From positions 1 to 64,000 of the forward strand of contig NZ_JAYTLQ010000013.1 of assembly GCF_043729335.1 (NCBI RefSeq): 64,000 nucleotides of DNA. Reading direction: 5' to 3'. The first letter of the stretch is position 1; every line of letters begins with the position of its first letter. Shown here piece by piece: positions 1 through 8,246 of this stretch. This DNA is from Crenothrix sp043729335 (GTDB lineage: Bacteria > Pseudomonadota > Gammaproteobacteria > Methylococcales > Methylomonadaceae). The notes beneath the pieces are model-generated. The model worked only from the letters and a program-made list of their open reading frames with translations. It searched no databases and had not been told where the DNA came from. Position numbers and translations under genes: made by a program.

Positions 1-1
1 G

Positions 2-367
2 TTGACTTTTGAAGGCGACAAATCCAAATTTTCTGCAAAAAACGCCATGTTGTCTGAATTGGCGCAAGTGATGACAGGTGAGCCCATGCCCTACGCCACT
101 TTGATGTACGTGTGGTGCAACAAGCGTCAAGCAGGTAGTGTGGTGATTAACCCGAGAACGGACAGAATCCGCAGTGTGGTGGTGGAGTCGGGGTCTAAAA
201 ACCTGCGTCAATGGCTAGATTACCAACGCAATATTCACGCAGATTTTGAAAAGGCGTTTGGCGAAGTACCCGGAAATTTAATCAGCGTAGGCATCATGAC
301 TGACAGCGACAACACCAAAACGCACATTGCCGCGGCCTATGGCAAGGTGTTTTTTAGTGGAAAATAA
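2..367 (+). CDS. DUF3047 family protein, C-terminal part (5' end off window)
   Basis: This is the C-terminal ~120 residues of a DUF3047 protein. The recognisable pattern is a Tyr-Val-Trp segment (TLMYVWCNK), then VVESG, a Gln-Trp segment, and a closing segment with MTDSDNT. DUF3047 proteins are roughly twice this length, so the N-terminus should lie upstream of base 1; the TTG at position 2 is not a credible start. The function of the family is unknown, and many members are exported. The gene ends seven bases before the convergent hexR stop. Its GC-rich codon choice matches hexR and differs from everything after about 1.85 kb, so it belongs to the betaproteobacterial-looking block. Confidence 0.7.
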   Translation: MTFEGDKSKFSAKNAMLSELAQVMTGEPMPYATLMYVWCNKRQAGSVVINPRTDRIRSVVVESGSKNLRQWLDYQRNIHADFEKAFGEVPGNLISVGIMTDSDNTKTHIAAAYGKVFFSGK

Positions 368-373
368 AGCGGT

Positions 374-1222
374 TCAAGCGTAGCGTTTGCTGCGCAAGTT
401 GTTTTTCATGCCTTGCAACATGGGCTGAAGTTTAGAGCCACCAATGCGCAACGCCACGCAGGTCGCCAAAATATCGATGATCATCAAATGCATCAAACGC
501 GACACCATGGGGCTGTACTTGTCAAAGCCTTCTGGGTGATCGGCTGCTAGGTGGATATTCCCGGCCGATGCCAAGGGTGAGCCGCTGGTGGTGATCACAA
601 TCGTGGTAACCCCATTTTTGCGCGCAATGTCGCAGGCGTCCATCAAATCGCGTGTCCGACCTGAGTTGGAAATAATCACGACGCAATCACCGGCTCCCAG
701 CATGGACGCACTCATGACTTGCATGTGGCCGTCGCTGTAGGCGATGGTGTTCAAGCCCAGCCTAAAAAACTTGTGCTGTGCGTCTTGCGCCACGATGCCC
801 GAGTTGCCTGCACCGTAGAACTCAATACGTCTGCCTGTTGCATGTGTTTCTGCCAAGGTGACGACGGCTTTTTCTATGGCGCCCGTGATGGCATCGTTGC
901 GGTATTTCAAAAAGGCGGCAACCGTGTTGTCGATGACTTTCACCATCACGTCGCCCGTTTTGTCGTCGACGTCCACGCTGCGGTGGATGAAGGGCACGCC
1001 TTCGTTCACGCTGCCGGCGAGCTTGAGTTTGAAATCAGACAAGCCGTCATACCCCATGCTGCGACAAAACCGAACGACAGTGGGTTTGCTCACGTGGGCG
1101 CGGTCCGCCAGCACACTGATGGGCAGGTTGGCAAACGCACGCGGGTCGTTCAACACGAGCTTGCCGACGCGCTGCTCAGCCGGTGCGAGCGAGGGTAGCG
1201 AGGCTTTGACGCGTTCTAACAT
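374..1222 (-). CDS. hexR: HexR-like RpiR-family transcriptional regulator
   Basis: This is an RpiR/HexR regulator of sugar-phosphate metabolism, about 282 residues. It has an N-terminal helix-turn-helix (residues ~15-75, with the VSKPTVVRFCRSMGY segment) and a C-terminal SIS domain (~120-260, with GAGNSG and ISNSGRT sugar-phosphate loops). The start is placed at ATG 1222 because the protein then begins MLERVKASL, as HexR proteins do; an ATG 27 bases upstream gives a longer but less likely form. In known HexR systems the protein represses zwf and related genes and is released by 2-keto-3-deoxy-6-phosphogluconate. Here it lies directly downstream of zwf on the same strand. It is GC-rich and Comamonadaceae-like, unlike the rest of the window. 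Confidence 0.85.
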   Translation of the reverse strand: MLERVKASLPSLAPAEQRVGKLVLNDPRAFANLPISVLADRAHVSKPTVVRFCRSMGYDGLSDFKLKLAGSVNEGVPFIHRSVDVDDKTGDVMVKVIDNTVAAFLKYRNDAITGAIEKAVVTLAETHATGRRIEFYGAGNSGIVAQDAQHKFFRLGLNTIAYSDGHMQVMSASMLGAGDCVVIISNSGRTRDLMDACDIARKNGVTTIVITTSGSPLASAGNIHLAADHPEGFDKYSPMVSRLMHLMIIDILATCVALRIGGSKLQPMLQGMKNNLRSKRYA

Positions 1223-1259
1223 GACAATCGAAGCGCAGGGCCGCCCCAAGCAAGATTAA

Positions 1260-1304
1260 CCCCCTCGGGGGGCAGCGCAGTACGCGAAGCGACAAGCGTG
1301 GGGG
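1260..1304. repeat. Comamonadaceae-type palindromic intergenic element
   Basis: The hexR-zwf gap holds CCCCCTCGGGGG (1260-1271 and following bases), then GCAGCGCAGTACGCGAAGCG and a GCGTGGGGGT tail. Blocks of this type, a C-run/G-run palindrome followed by a CGAAGCG-containing stretch, are common between genes in Comamonadaceae such as Limnohabitans, Rhodoferax and Polaromonas; this is from memory. Nothing like it occurs elsewhere in the window. It is evidence that this end of the window is of betaproteobacterial origin. Confidence 0.55.
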
Positions 1305-2864
1305 TCAACATTCTTCAGCCCAGCAAAAGTTATCTTTCGCAATCATGGCGCTAGAAGCACTTGGCCCCCAGCTTCCCGCTGCGTAGGTGCGCGGACCTTG
1401 TGCGTCAGCTTTCCAAGCGTCCAAAATCGGTTCGACCCAGCGCCAAGCACATTCTTGCTCGTCGCTACGCACAAACAAATTCAAGCGACCCGCCAGCACG
1501 TCCAACAGCAAGCGCTCATACGCGCCCACGCGCTCGGTACCAAAGCGTTTGTCAAAATCCAAGTCTAATTGCACAGGCGCCAAGGTTTGCGTGCTTCTGC
1601 TGCCTGCAGGTGCACGTTGGTTGGCGCCCTGTGAAAACAAGTGCAGCTCCAAACCGTCTTTGGGCTGCAAATTAATCACCAAGCGGTTTGCTGCACCCGG
1701 GGGCGATTGGTAAATCGCGTGCGGTGCGGGTCTGAAGTTAATCACAATGGAGGCATCGCGAGCCCCCAAGCGCTTGCCCGTGCGGATATAAAACGGCACA
1801 CCCGCCCAGCGCCAGTTATCTATAAACACTTTAAGGGCGATATAGGTTTCGGTTACAGAATCTTGTGCAACACCGGCTTCGCGCCGATAACCCGGTACAT
1901 CTTCACCGTGATGAAAGCCTGGGCCGTATTGCGCACGTACCACATGCTGATCAAAATTTTCGCTAGTGATGGGTCGTAGACAATTGAGTATATTTTGTCG
2001 ATGGTCACGGATGACATCGGCATCCATAGTCCAAGGCGGCTCCATAGCAATCAGCGATAGTAATTGCAGGATATGATTTTGGATCATATCGCGCAATGCG
2101 CCGGCGCTATCGTAATAACCGGCGCGTGTGCCTACGCCTTCTTCTTCGGCCACCGTAATTTGCACATGATCGATGTATTTTGAGTTCCATAACGGTTCAA
2201 AAATGGCATTACCAAAACGCATGGCCAGAATATTCTGTACGGTTTCTTTGCCCAGATAATGATCGATACGGTAGATTTGCTGCTCAGCGAAGTTATTACA
2301 CAAGGTTGCATTGACTTTACGGGCACTTTCCAAATCTCTGCCAATGGGTTTTTCAACAATGATACGTGAAAAAGCACTGTTATCATCGACAGGCATTACC
2401 AAGCCTGCGGCTTTAAGTTGAGAGACGCAGGTTTCTATCAGCGATGGAGGAATGGCTAAATAAAAGACCCGATTGCCAGGAATGCTGAACTGGCTCTCAA
2501 TGTCTTCCAGACGTTGTTTAAGCTGAACGTAAATATCAGGATTATCAAAAGAACCCTGTAAATAATGGATGCGTTTTTCAAAGCCCGTCCAGAAGGCGGT
2601 ATTCAAGGGTTGCCTTGAAAACTGTTCAATGCCTTTGCGGGCAAACTCACGGTATTTAGTGTCGTCCATCTCTTCAATAGCGAGACCCAGTACGGCAAAA
2701 TTAGCAGGCAATTCTCCATCGAGCGCTTGATTGTAGACTGCTGGCAACAGTTTACGACGCGTTAAATCACCGCCGCCGCCAAAGATCACCAATGTGCAAG
2801 GTTGTGGCGTTTGGGTGATATTCATTCCAGCAGTCAACGGGTTAATGGCTTTTGTGTCAGGCAC
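1305..2864 (-). CDS. zwf: Glucose-6-phosphate 1-dehydrogenase (mosaic gene)
   Basis: The product oxidises glucose 6-phosphate to 6-phosphogluconolactone with reduction of NAD(P)+. The 519-residue protein is full length. It shows the dinucleotide-binding GGGGDLTRRK near residue 30, the active-site RIDHYLGKE near 200, and FYIRTGKR near 355. It is first of three genes in the order gnd, pgi, zwf on the minus strand, 41 bases after pgi. Composition changes inside the gene: bases ~1305-1815 (the C-terminal third) are GC-rich with a Comamonadaceae-like tail (SWGPSASSAMIAKD), while bases ~1860-2864 match the AT-richer pgi and gnd. The reading frame is continuous across the join. Either recombination at a conserved segment or an assembly chimera would explain this. 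Confidence 0.93.
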   Translation of the reverse strand: MPDTKAINPLTAGMNITQTPQPCTLVIFGGGGDLTRRKLLPAVYNQALDGELPANFAVLGLAIEEMDDTKYREFARKGIEQFSRQPLNTAFWTGFEKRIHYLQGSFDNPDIYVQLKQRLEDIESQFSIPGNRVFYLAIPPSLIETCVSQLKAAGLVMPVDDNSAFSRIIVEKPIGRDLESARKVNATLCNNFAEQQIYRIDHYLGKETVQNILAMRFGNAIFEPLWNSKYIDHVQITVAEEEGVGTRAGYYDSAGALRDMIQNHILQLLSLIAMEPPWTMDADVIRDHRQNILNCLRPITSENFDQHVVRAQYGPGFHHGEDVPGYRREAGVAQDSVTETYIALKVFIDNWRWAGVPFYIRTGKRLGARDASIVINFRPAPHAIYQSPPGAANRLVINLQPKDGLELHLFSQGANQRAPAGSRSTQTLAPVQLDLDFDKRFGTERVGAYERLLLDVLAGRLNLFVRSDEQECAWRWVEPILDAWKADAQGPRTYAAGSWGPSASSAMIAKDNFCWAEEC

Positions 2865-2905
2865 GTAAAGTCTCCAAAATTAAGGGGTAAGCCGTCATGA
2901 GTAGT

Positions 2906-4492
2906 TTAATGATTTAAACTGACGGTAAGTTCTGCGGGTTTAGCAAGGTTGCCGTGTAATACAATGCCGCGTGGATTCATGGCTAAGTGCCGGACTACTT
3001 TGTAGATGGTTTCCACTTCATCGGCAGCGCCCACTTTTTCTGCTAATGTCGCCAGCGATATGGGCTGTTCGATGGCTTTTAACGCCGACAAAATCTGTCT
3101 TTGTAGCTCTAAAAACTCGGTGGCGGCTTTTTTACCGGCTTCTACACCCGGTTGATGATACGCGTTAATATTCACCAAAGAGGCATAAAGACCGACTGCT
3201 CGGTCATACAAAGCAATTAAAGCCCCCACGCATCGGGCATCCACTCTGGGTACAGAGATGGTAATGGATTCGCGCTGTTTATCGTAAAGGGCTTGGCGAG
3301 TCCCTTGCAGCGCACCGGAAAGAAAGTCGCCGGTTGTTACGTCCGGTTCTATTTCAATAGACGCGCCGGTGCGGTCTTCCAATACCTCTATGAAGGTTGC
3401 GAAAAAATCCGCAGCACCCTCTCGCAGTTGTTGCACGTAAGCGTGTTGATCGGTAGATCCCTTATTGCCATAAACAGTGATGCCCTCGTGTACGATATTG
3501 CCGTCCAGATCTTTTTCCTTGCCGAGCGATTCCATGACTAACTGTTGCAGATAGCGTGAAAACAACACCAAGCTGTCTTTATAAGGCAGAATAACCATGT
3601 TTTTATGGCTTCCACCGTGGCAAGCGTGATACCAGCACAGTGCTAATAACGCTGCCGGATTATGTTTTACATTCGGCACGCGCGTGGCGATGTCCATTGC
3701 TTTAGCACCGGCTAACAGGGCACGAATATCGATACCCAGCAATGCGGCAGACAGTAAGCCAACGGATGACATTTCTGAGGTGCGGCCGCCTACCCAATCC
3801 AGCATGGCAAATTTTGCCAACCAGCTATCACAATTTTCCACCACATCCATTTTACTGCCCGCCAGCGTAATAGCCACCGCATAATGGGGGAAATCCAAAC
3901 CTTGTTTTTGATAGGCGTGTTTAGTTTCCAATAAACCGTTACGGGTTTCGGAGGTGCCGCCGGATTTACTAATAACGATAACCATGGTGCTGGCTAAACG
4001 GTCTTTTAAACCATTGAGAATATGATCCATGCCATCGGGATCGGTGTTGTCGATAAACTGAATGTTGAGCGGAGGGGAATCTGATGTGAGGGCTTTGTCG
4101 ACAAATTTTGGCCCCAGTGCAGAGCCGCCAATACCTATCGAGATAATATCGGTAAACTTAGGCGCATTCGGTGGGCGAATAGCGCCTGAATGGACTTGTG
4201 CAACAAAACTTTCAATGTGCGCCAAGGTATCAATAATTTCCGGCTGTAGCGCTTTAGGAGCCAGTTCTGGCGCACGTAACCAATAATGCCCCACTTGGCG
4301 ATTTTCATCTGGATTGGCGATGGCACCATTTTCCAGCGCCACCATATCCTGAAACGCCTTGGCAAATTTGGGTTGTAACGATTCAACAAATTCATCGCTA
4401 AAGTTCATGCGACTGACATCTACGTACAGCCCCAGCTCTTCGTTAAAATACAGCCAATCCTGGTAGCGTTGCCAAAGTTCTTGATGCGTCAT
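2906..4492 (-). CDS. pgi: Glucose-6-phosphate isomerase
   Basis: This enzyme interconverts glucose 6-phosphate and fructose 6-phosphate. At 528 residues it has usual Pgi length. Visible signatures include the GIGGSALGPK phosphate loop (~residue 120), the ISKSGGTSET segment (~175), and the DQHAYVQQLREG segment (~345) containing catalytic-region residues. Lying between gnd and zwf, it feeds hexulose-phosphate-derived fructose 6-phosphate into the oxidative branch. In type I methanotrophs this would form the dissimilatory RuMP cycle; that pathway reading is inferred. ATG 4492 is preceded by GGTGAACTT, a plausible ribosome site. Confidence 0.95.
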   Translation of the reverse strand: MTHQELWQRYQDWLYFNEELGLYVDVSRMNFSDEFVESLQPKFAKAFQDMVALENGAIANPDENRQVGHYWLRAPELAPKALQPEIIDTLAHIESFVAQVHSGAIRPPNAPKFTDIISIGIGGSALGPKFVDKALTSDSPPLNIQFIDNTDPDGMDHILNGLKDRLASTMVIVISKSGGTSETRNGLLETKHAYQKQGLDFPHYAVAITLAGSKMDVVENCDSWLAKFAMLDWVGGRTSEMSSVGLLSAALLGIDIRALLAGAKAMDIATRVPNVKHNPAALLALCWYHACHGGSHKNMVILPYKDSLVLFSRYLQQLVMESLGKEKDLDGNIVHEGITVYGNKGSTDQHAYVQQLREGAADFFATFIEVLEDRTGASIEIEPDVTTGDFLSGALQGTRQALYDKQRESITISVPRVDARCVGALIALYDRAVGLYASLVNINAYHQPGVEAGKKAATEFLELQRQILSALKAIEQPISLATLAEKVGAADEVETIYKVVRHLAMNPRGIVLHGNLAKPAELTVSLNH

Positions 4493-4531
4493 AAGTTCAC
4501 CTGCTATGTTTAAAGGATGGATTGTTGCTGT

Positions 4532-5515
4532 TTAGGAGGGTTTGGTTTTTTCAATATGGCCGCCAAATTGCTTGCGCATGGCAGAGATCATTTTGTCAGA
4601 AAAAGTGTTTTGTTGGCGCGAACGGAAACGAGAGAACAACGCCGCTGTTAATACATGCGCCGGAACCGCTTCTTCAATCGCAGCTTGCACTGTCCAGCGA
4701 CCTTCGCCGGAATCTTCTACATAGCCGGTATAATTGGATAAATCAGGATTTTCAACCAAGGCAATGGCCGTTAAATCCAGTAACCACGAACCGACGACAC
4801 TGCCGCGTCGCCATACTTCGGCAATTTCAGGCAAGTCCAGATCAAAGCGTAAGTTTTCTGGCAGGTTTTCGGAATCAGCGTTGCGCATGATGTCAAAACC
4901 TTCGGCATACGCCATCATCATGCCGTATTCAATGCCATTATGAACCATCTTTACAAAGTGCCCAGAGCCTGCAGGGCCGCAATGCAAATAGCCTTGTTCG
5001 GCAGTACCGGTAAAATTATCACGGCCTGGGGTAGGGTCAATATCCCCTTTACCAGGTGCCAAGGTTTTAAAGATAGGATCCAGCAGCTCTACTTGCTGTT
5101 TAGGCCCGCCAATCATCAGGCAATAGCCTCTTTCAACGCCCCAAACACCGCCGCTAGTGCCCACATCCAGGTAATGAATGCCTTGAGTAGCCAGCGTTTT
5201 TGCACGGCGGGCATCATCTTTATAAAAAGAGTTGCCGCCATCTATAATGATATCGCCTTCATCTAATAGTTCAGATAATGCGGTGACGGTATTTTCGGTC
5301 AACTCGCCCGCAGGTACCATGCACCACAAAATACGCGGCACTGGCAAGCTGGCAACCAATTCTTGTAGGCTACCCACACCTTGTCCGCCTTCTTGCTTTA
5401 AATTGTCTACGTTGGTGGCATTGACATCAAAACCCACGCAATAATGCCCGCCCTTTATTAATCGTCTGGCCATGTTAGCGCCCATTTTTCCCAGACCGAT
5501 CATTCCTATTTGCAT
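4532..5515 (-). CDS. gnd: 6-phosphogluconate dehydrogenase, decarboxylating, short type
   Basis: The product converts 6-phosphogluconate to ribulose 5-phosphate and CO2. At 327 residues it belongs to the short class (about 300-330 aa) rather than the ~470-residue enteric class. The N-terminal Rossmann motif GLGKMG spans residues 7-12. An aspartate at residue 30 (VGFD), at the end of the second beta strand, suggests a preference for NAD+ over NADP+. The substrate-binding segments GGNSFYKDD and GTSGGVWG (~95-125) and a Lys/Asn region HFVKMVHNGIEYG (~190) are present. It is the first gene of the gnd-pgi-zwf unit, with a 39-base gap before pgi. Short NAD-linked Gnd is typical of methylotrophs that run a cyclic RuMP pathway. 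Confidence 0.93.
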   Translation of the reverse strand: MQIGMIGLGKMGANMARRLIKGGHYCVGFDVNATNVDNLKQEGGQGVGSLQELVASLPVPRILWCMVPAGELTENTVTALSELLDEGDIIIDGGNSFYKDDARRAKTLATQGIHYLDVGTSGGVWGVERGYCLMIGGPKQQVELLDPIFKTLAPGKGDIDPTPGRDNFTGTAEQGYLHCGPAGSGHFVKMVHNGIEYGMMMAYAEGFDIMRNADSENLPENLRFDLDLPEIAEVWRRGSVVGSWLLDLTAIALVENPDLSNYTGYVEDSGEGRWTVQAAIEEAVPAHVLTAALFSRFRSRQQNTFSDKMISAMRKQFGGHIEKTKPS

Positions 5516-5903
5516 ATTATTCTCTATTGTTTAAGTTGTTGAGTTGATTGTTTCAAGTTGGTGCGTTTTTTAAGCTACTGCACTAAAGTGGTGTCTATTT
5601 TAATGGATTGCAAGACAATTCAGCACACTTGTTAAGTCTAAGCAATTTGTATGCCATTTTTAGACTTTAAAATGTGACAATATTATTAACTGTACTCGTT
5701 CAGTCCGCTCTTTAAATAAAAGCAGTTAAAGGGCGATCTATTGGAAAACCTGCCCCTCAAGCCGCTGTTTTTAAAAGCCAGGTGAATACCTGCCGTTAAG
5801 CTTACTAGATAGCGAATTTAGATTGTGTTCAAGATGCTATGGAATTCATGGTTAAATTTCTATAGAATCCTTGGCTACACTTTCACTTTTACGTCAGGTC
5901 TAC
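5516..5903. other. Divergent gnd / accA intergenic region
   Basis: About 390 bases separate the divergent gnd and accA starts, so promoters for both must lie here. The stretch is AT-rich (for example around 5655-5695), but no clear -35/-10 pair or operator palindrome stands out. No coding sequence or RNA gene was recognised. An in-frame TTG at 5871 would extend accA by 11 residues but is not supported by homology. Confidence 0.5.
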
Positions 5904-6872
5904 ATGGATCTAAAATTTCTCGATTTCGAACAACCTATCGCCGAACTAGAAGCGAAGATTAAAGAACTTCACAAAGTGAAGTTTAACGATGATATTAATA
6001 TCTCAGATGAGCTCAGGCAGCTAGAGGAAAAAAGCCAGGCACAAAAAGAAGCCGTGTTCGGTAATCTTTCCGATTGGCAGATTTCCCAGTTATCAAGACA
6101 CCCTGGGCGGCCATACACGCTTGATTATATTGAGCATATATTTACCGATTTTAGCGAGTTGCATGGCGACCGCATGTATGCCGACGATCCTGCCATCGTG
6201 TGCGGTTTAGCGCGTTTAGGCGGGCAAGCGGTAATGATTATTGGTCATCAAAAAGGTCGCGATACCAAGGAAAAAATCTACCGTAATTTTGGTATGCCGC
6301 GCCCTGAAGGTTATCGCAAAGCCCTGCGGGTAATGAAATTAGCCGAGCGCTTTAGTGTTCCTATTATCTGTTTAATTGATACGCCGGGCGCTTATCCGGG
6401 TATTGGTGCTGAAGAGCGGGGCCAAAGCGAAGCTATTGCCCGCAACCTCTTTGAAATGGCTACCTTGAAAACCCCGATTATTTGTACCATCATCGGTGAA
6501 GGTGGTTCCGGTGGAGCGCTGGCAATTGGCGTAGGTGACCGTTTGATTATGCTGGAGTACAGTACGTATTCGGTGATTTCGCCGGAAGGTTGTGCGACTA
6601 TTTTGTGGAAAAGTGCTGATAAATCCCAACTAGCTGCAGAAGCCATGGGGATTACCTCGGATCGTATTCGCGAATTAGGTTTACTGGATGAGGTTGTTAG
6701 AGAGCCTTTGGGCGGTGCGCATCGGGATTTTAAAGCCACGGCGCTGAATTTAAAAGATGTCTTGGTAAGGCATCTGACTGATTTGAAACAACAGCCGATT
6801 GAAAATGTCCTGGAAAATCGTTACCACAAATTAATGGGCTTTGGCGCTTATTACGAAGATACCAGTAAATAA
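5904..6872 (+). CDS. accA: Acetyl-CoA carboxylase carboxyltransferase subunit alpha
   Basis: The alpha subunit of carboxyltransferase works with AccD to transfer CO2 from carboxybiotin to acetyl-CoA, forming malonyl-CoA for fatty acid synthesis. The 322-residue product begins MDLKFLDFEQPIAELEAKI, as AccA proteins do, which places the start at ATG 5904 just after a CAGGT ribosome site. The glycine-rich crotonase-like core is visible: GHQKGRDTKEK, GAYPGIGAEERGQ, and GEGGSGGALAIG. It appears to be a single-gene unit, closed by a hairpin at 6881-6909. In many gammaproteobacteria accA lies near tilS, which here follows 2.5 kb later after the inserted propeller genes. Confidence 0.96.
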   Translation: MDLKFLDFEQPIAELEAKIKELHKVKFNDDINISDELRQLEEKSQAQKEAVFGNLSDWQISQLSRHPGRPYTLDYIEHIFTDFSELHGDRMYADDPAIVCGLARLGGQAVMIIGHQKGRDTKEKIYRNFGMPRPEGYRKALRVMKLAERFSVPIICLIDTPGAYPGIGAEERGQSEAIARNLFEMATLKTPIICTIIGEGGSGGALAIGVGDRLIMLEYSTYSVISPEGCATILWKSADKSQLAAEAMGITSDRIRELGLLDEVVREPLGGAHRDFKATALNLKDVLVRHLTDLKQQPIENVLENRYHKLMGFGAYYEDTSK

Positions 6873-6880
6873 TACTTTTG

Positions 6881-6909
6881 TAATGGCGGATTTAAGGAAT
6901 CCGCCATTA
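6881..6909. terminator. Bidirectional hairpin between accA and tachylectin-like gene 1
   Basis: A perfect 12-base stem (TAATGGCGGATT pairing with AATCCGCCATTA, loop TAAGG) sits between convergent genes, 9 bases after the accA stop and about 20 bases after the stop of the minus-strand gene. T-runs are short, so strength is uncertain. The GGCGGATT stem recurs behind the second propeller gene at 8205-8229. Confidence 0.65.
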
Positions 6910-6928
6910 TGTTTCAAACTTGCCGTTG

Positions 6929-7825
6929 CTAAGGCAAAATCCAGCCATTGGCAATAATGCTACCTGATTCTGTGCTGGGTGCAGGTGCCCATGCGTTTAC
7001 CCCTGTTAACCAGCCGATATGCCGGTTCCACACCACATCCCCGTTGGTTTTTATGCCATATATAATGCCATCGCCGCCGGTAAACACTTGTCGGAAGCCT
7101 TGCCAGTTATAACCCACCTGACGCTGTGCACCTTTGTTGGCCCAATCGTCAGCTCCTGTCAAACGCCCATTATGTCGATGCCAGCGCAACAGTCCTGATT
7201 TCATAATGGAGTAAATAACCCCATTACCGCCAGAAAATACTTTGGTTGTATCTTGCCAGCCTTTGCCGACTTGATTGCCGCTGCCTGCCGCCCATTTGTT
7301 AACGCCATCCAGCCAGCCAGAGTGTCTGTACCATAGCATTTTTCCATCGGTGGTTATGGCATAAATAACGCCATCACCGCCAGAAAAAACCTGTGTATAT
7401 TTATTCCAGCCATTGCCTATGAGGGTTGCTTTTCCTGGGTTAGCCCAGACTTGGCTGCCGGTAAATCGACCATCATGGCGTGACCATAACAGTTTGCCGC
7501 TATTGGTAATGGTGTAAATGATGCCGTCATCACCGGAAAAAATTTTTTTATTAAGCAGGTTGTTGCGGGTTGCTTTATCGCCTACAAGTTTTGCTGTGCC
7601 AAAGTTTACCCAACTATCTGCGCCGGTCATGCGCCCCGTATGCTGATACCAGAGCAGTTTACCGTTTTTGGCAATAGTGTAAATATCGCCATCACCATCA
7701 GCAAAAGCGGCATAAGCACTTTGAATGGCTTGGGCGGGCAAGGTAAATCCTGTCAGGCACAGCATTAGTAGTAAGGATGAAGCGGTTTTGTTGCAAATAC
7801 TGCTAGAAAAGTTTATGAGTTTCAT
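6929..7825 (-). CDS. Secreted tachylectin-2-like five-bladed beta-propeller protein (copy 1)
   Basis: The product is a predicted exported carbohydrate-binding lectin of the tachylectin fold; ligand and role are unknown. A signal peptide covers residues ~1-34 (hydrophobic SLLLMLCLTGFTL, cleavage after AQA). The rest is five repeats of ~49 residues, each with a VFSGGDGVIYAI-type strand, a DGKLLWYRH-type strand, and a GWLTG..W segment ending in a gly-rich NGW turn. Five repeats match the blade number of tachylectin-2. ATG 7825 is chosen because GGAAG lies at good spacing; a TTG at 7840 would give a five-residue longer form. It is a tandem paralogue of the next gene, with related flanking DNA, so a local duplication is likely. 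Confidence 0.8.
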   Translation of the reverse strand: MKLINFSSSICNKTASSLLLMLCLTGFTLPAQAIQSAYAAFADGDGDIYTIAKNGKLLWYQHTGRMTGADSWVNFGTAKLVGDKATRNNLLNKKIFSGDDGIIYTITNSGKLLWSRHDGRFTGSQVWANPGKATLIGNGWNKYTQVFSGGDGVIYAITTDGKMLWYRHSGWLDGVNKWAAGSGNQVGKGWQDTTKVFSGGNGVIYSIMKSGLLRWHRHNGRLTGADDWANKGAQRQVGYNWQGFRQVFTGGDGIIYGIKTNGDVVWNRHIGWLTGVNAWAPAPSTESGSIIANGWILP

Positions 7826-7934
7826 TTTTAGGGCTTCCAAAAATAAACGTTAACAAGAGGTAATACAGTTATGAAAAAAATTACATATCTGTAAATTTAG
7901 ATTGAATTTAGTATGTTTATATACCGTGGTTAAC

Positions 7935-7987
7935 TATACTTTATTATGTAAAATAATAATATAAATAAATTGTTAGTGACTGTATAT
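7935..7987 (-). promoter_or_regulatory. Upstream block conserved between the two propeller genes (copy 1)
   Basis: About 110-160 bases upstream of copy 1's start lies a block containing TATACTTTATTATGTAAAA and, further on, TAGTGACTGTATAT. A closely similar block (9238-9290) lies at nearly the same distance upstream of copy 2. Conservation in otherwise diverged AT-rich DNA suggests a shared promoter or operator, or simply retained duplicated sequence. The remainder of 7826-8246 shows no gene. Confidence 0.4.
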
Positions 7988-8204
7988 CCGGTATTTTTCT
8001 ATAAAATATTATGTAAATAATAGTGTTATTCACGAGGCTTTGTCGTGTAAATAAATTTTTACAGGTATGGACATTTGGAACAATAATTGCTGTGTCCTAC
8101 ATTAAAAGGTAACCACTGTGCAATCGTAAAGGTTGATCGGAAAACAGGTAAACGTTACCAACGTTAAGGTTAAGGAGACGGCTAAAATGTGGCGCAGTAA
8201 CATG

Positions 8205-8229
8205 GGCGGATTAGCTGAGCTAATCCGCC
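8205..8229. terminator. Hairpin downstream of tachylectin-like gene 2
   Basis: A perfect 12-base inverted repeat (GGCGGATTAGCT pairing with AGCTAATCCGCC around one G) starts 18 bases after the stop of copy 2. Its GGCGGATT stem matches the hairpin behind copy 1, and the spacing from the stop codon is similar. No U-tract follows, so termination strength is uncertain. Confidence 0.5.
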
Positions 8230-8246
8230 GTGATATTTAAAGGGCG

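Noticed and set aside
719..1259. Plus-strand open frames opposite hexR
   Set aside because: They arise from GC-rich antisense codons of hexR; no start signal or family resemblance.
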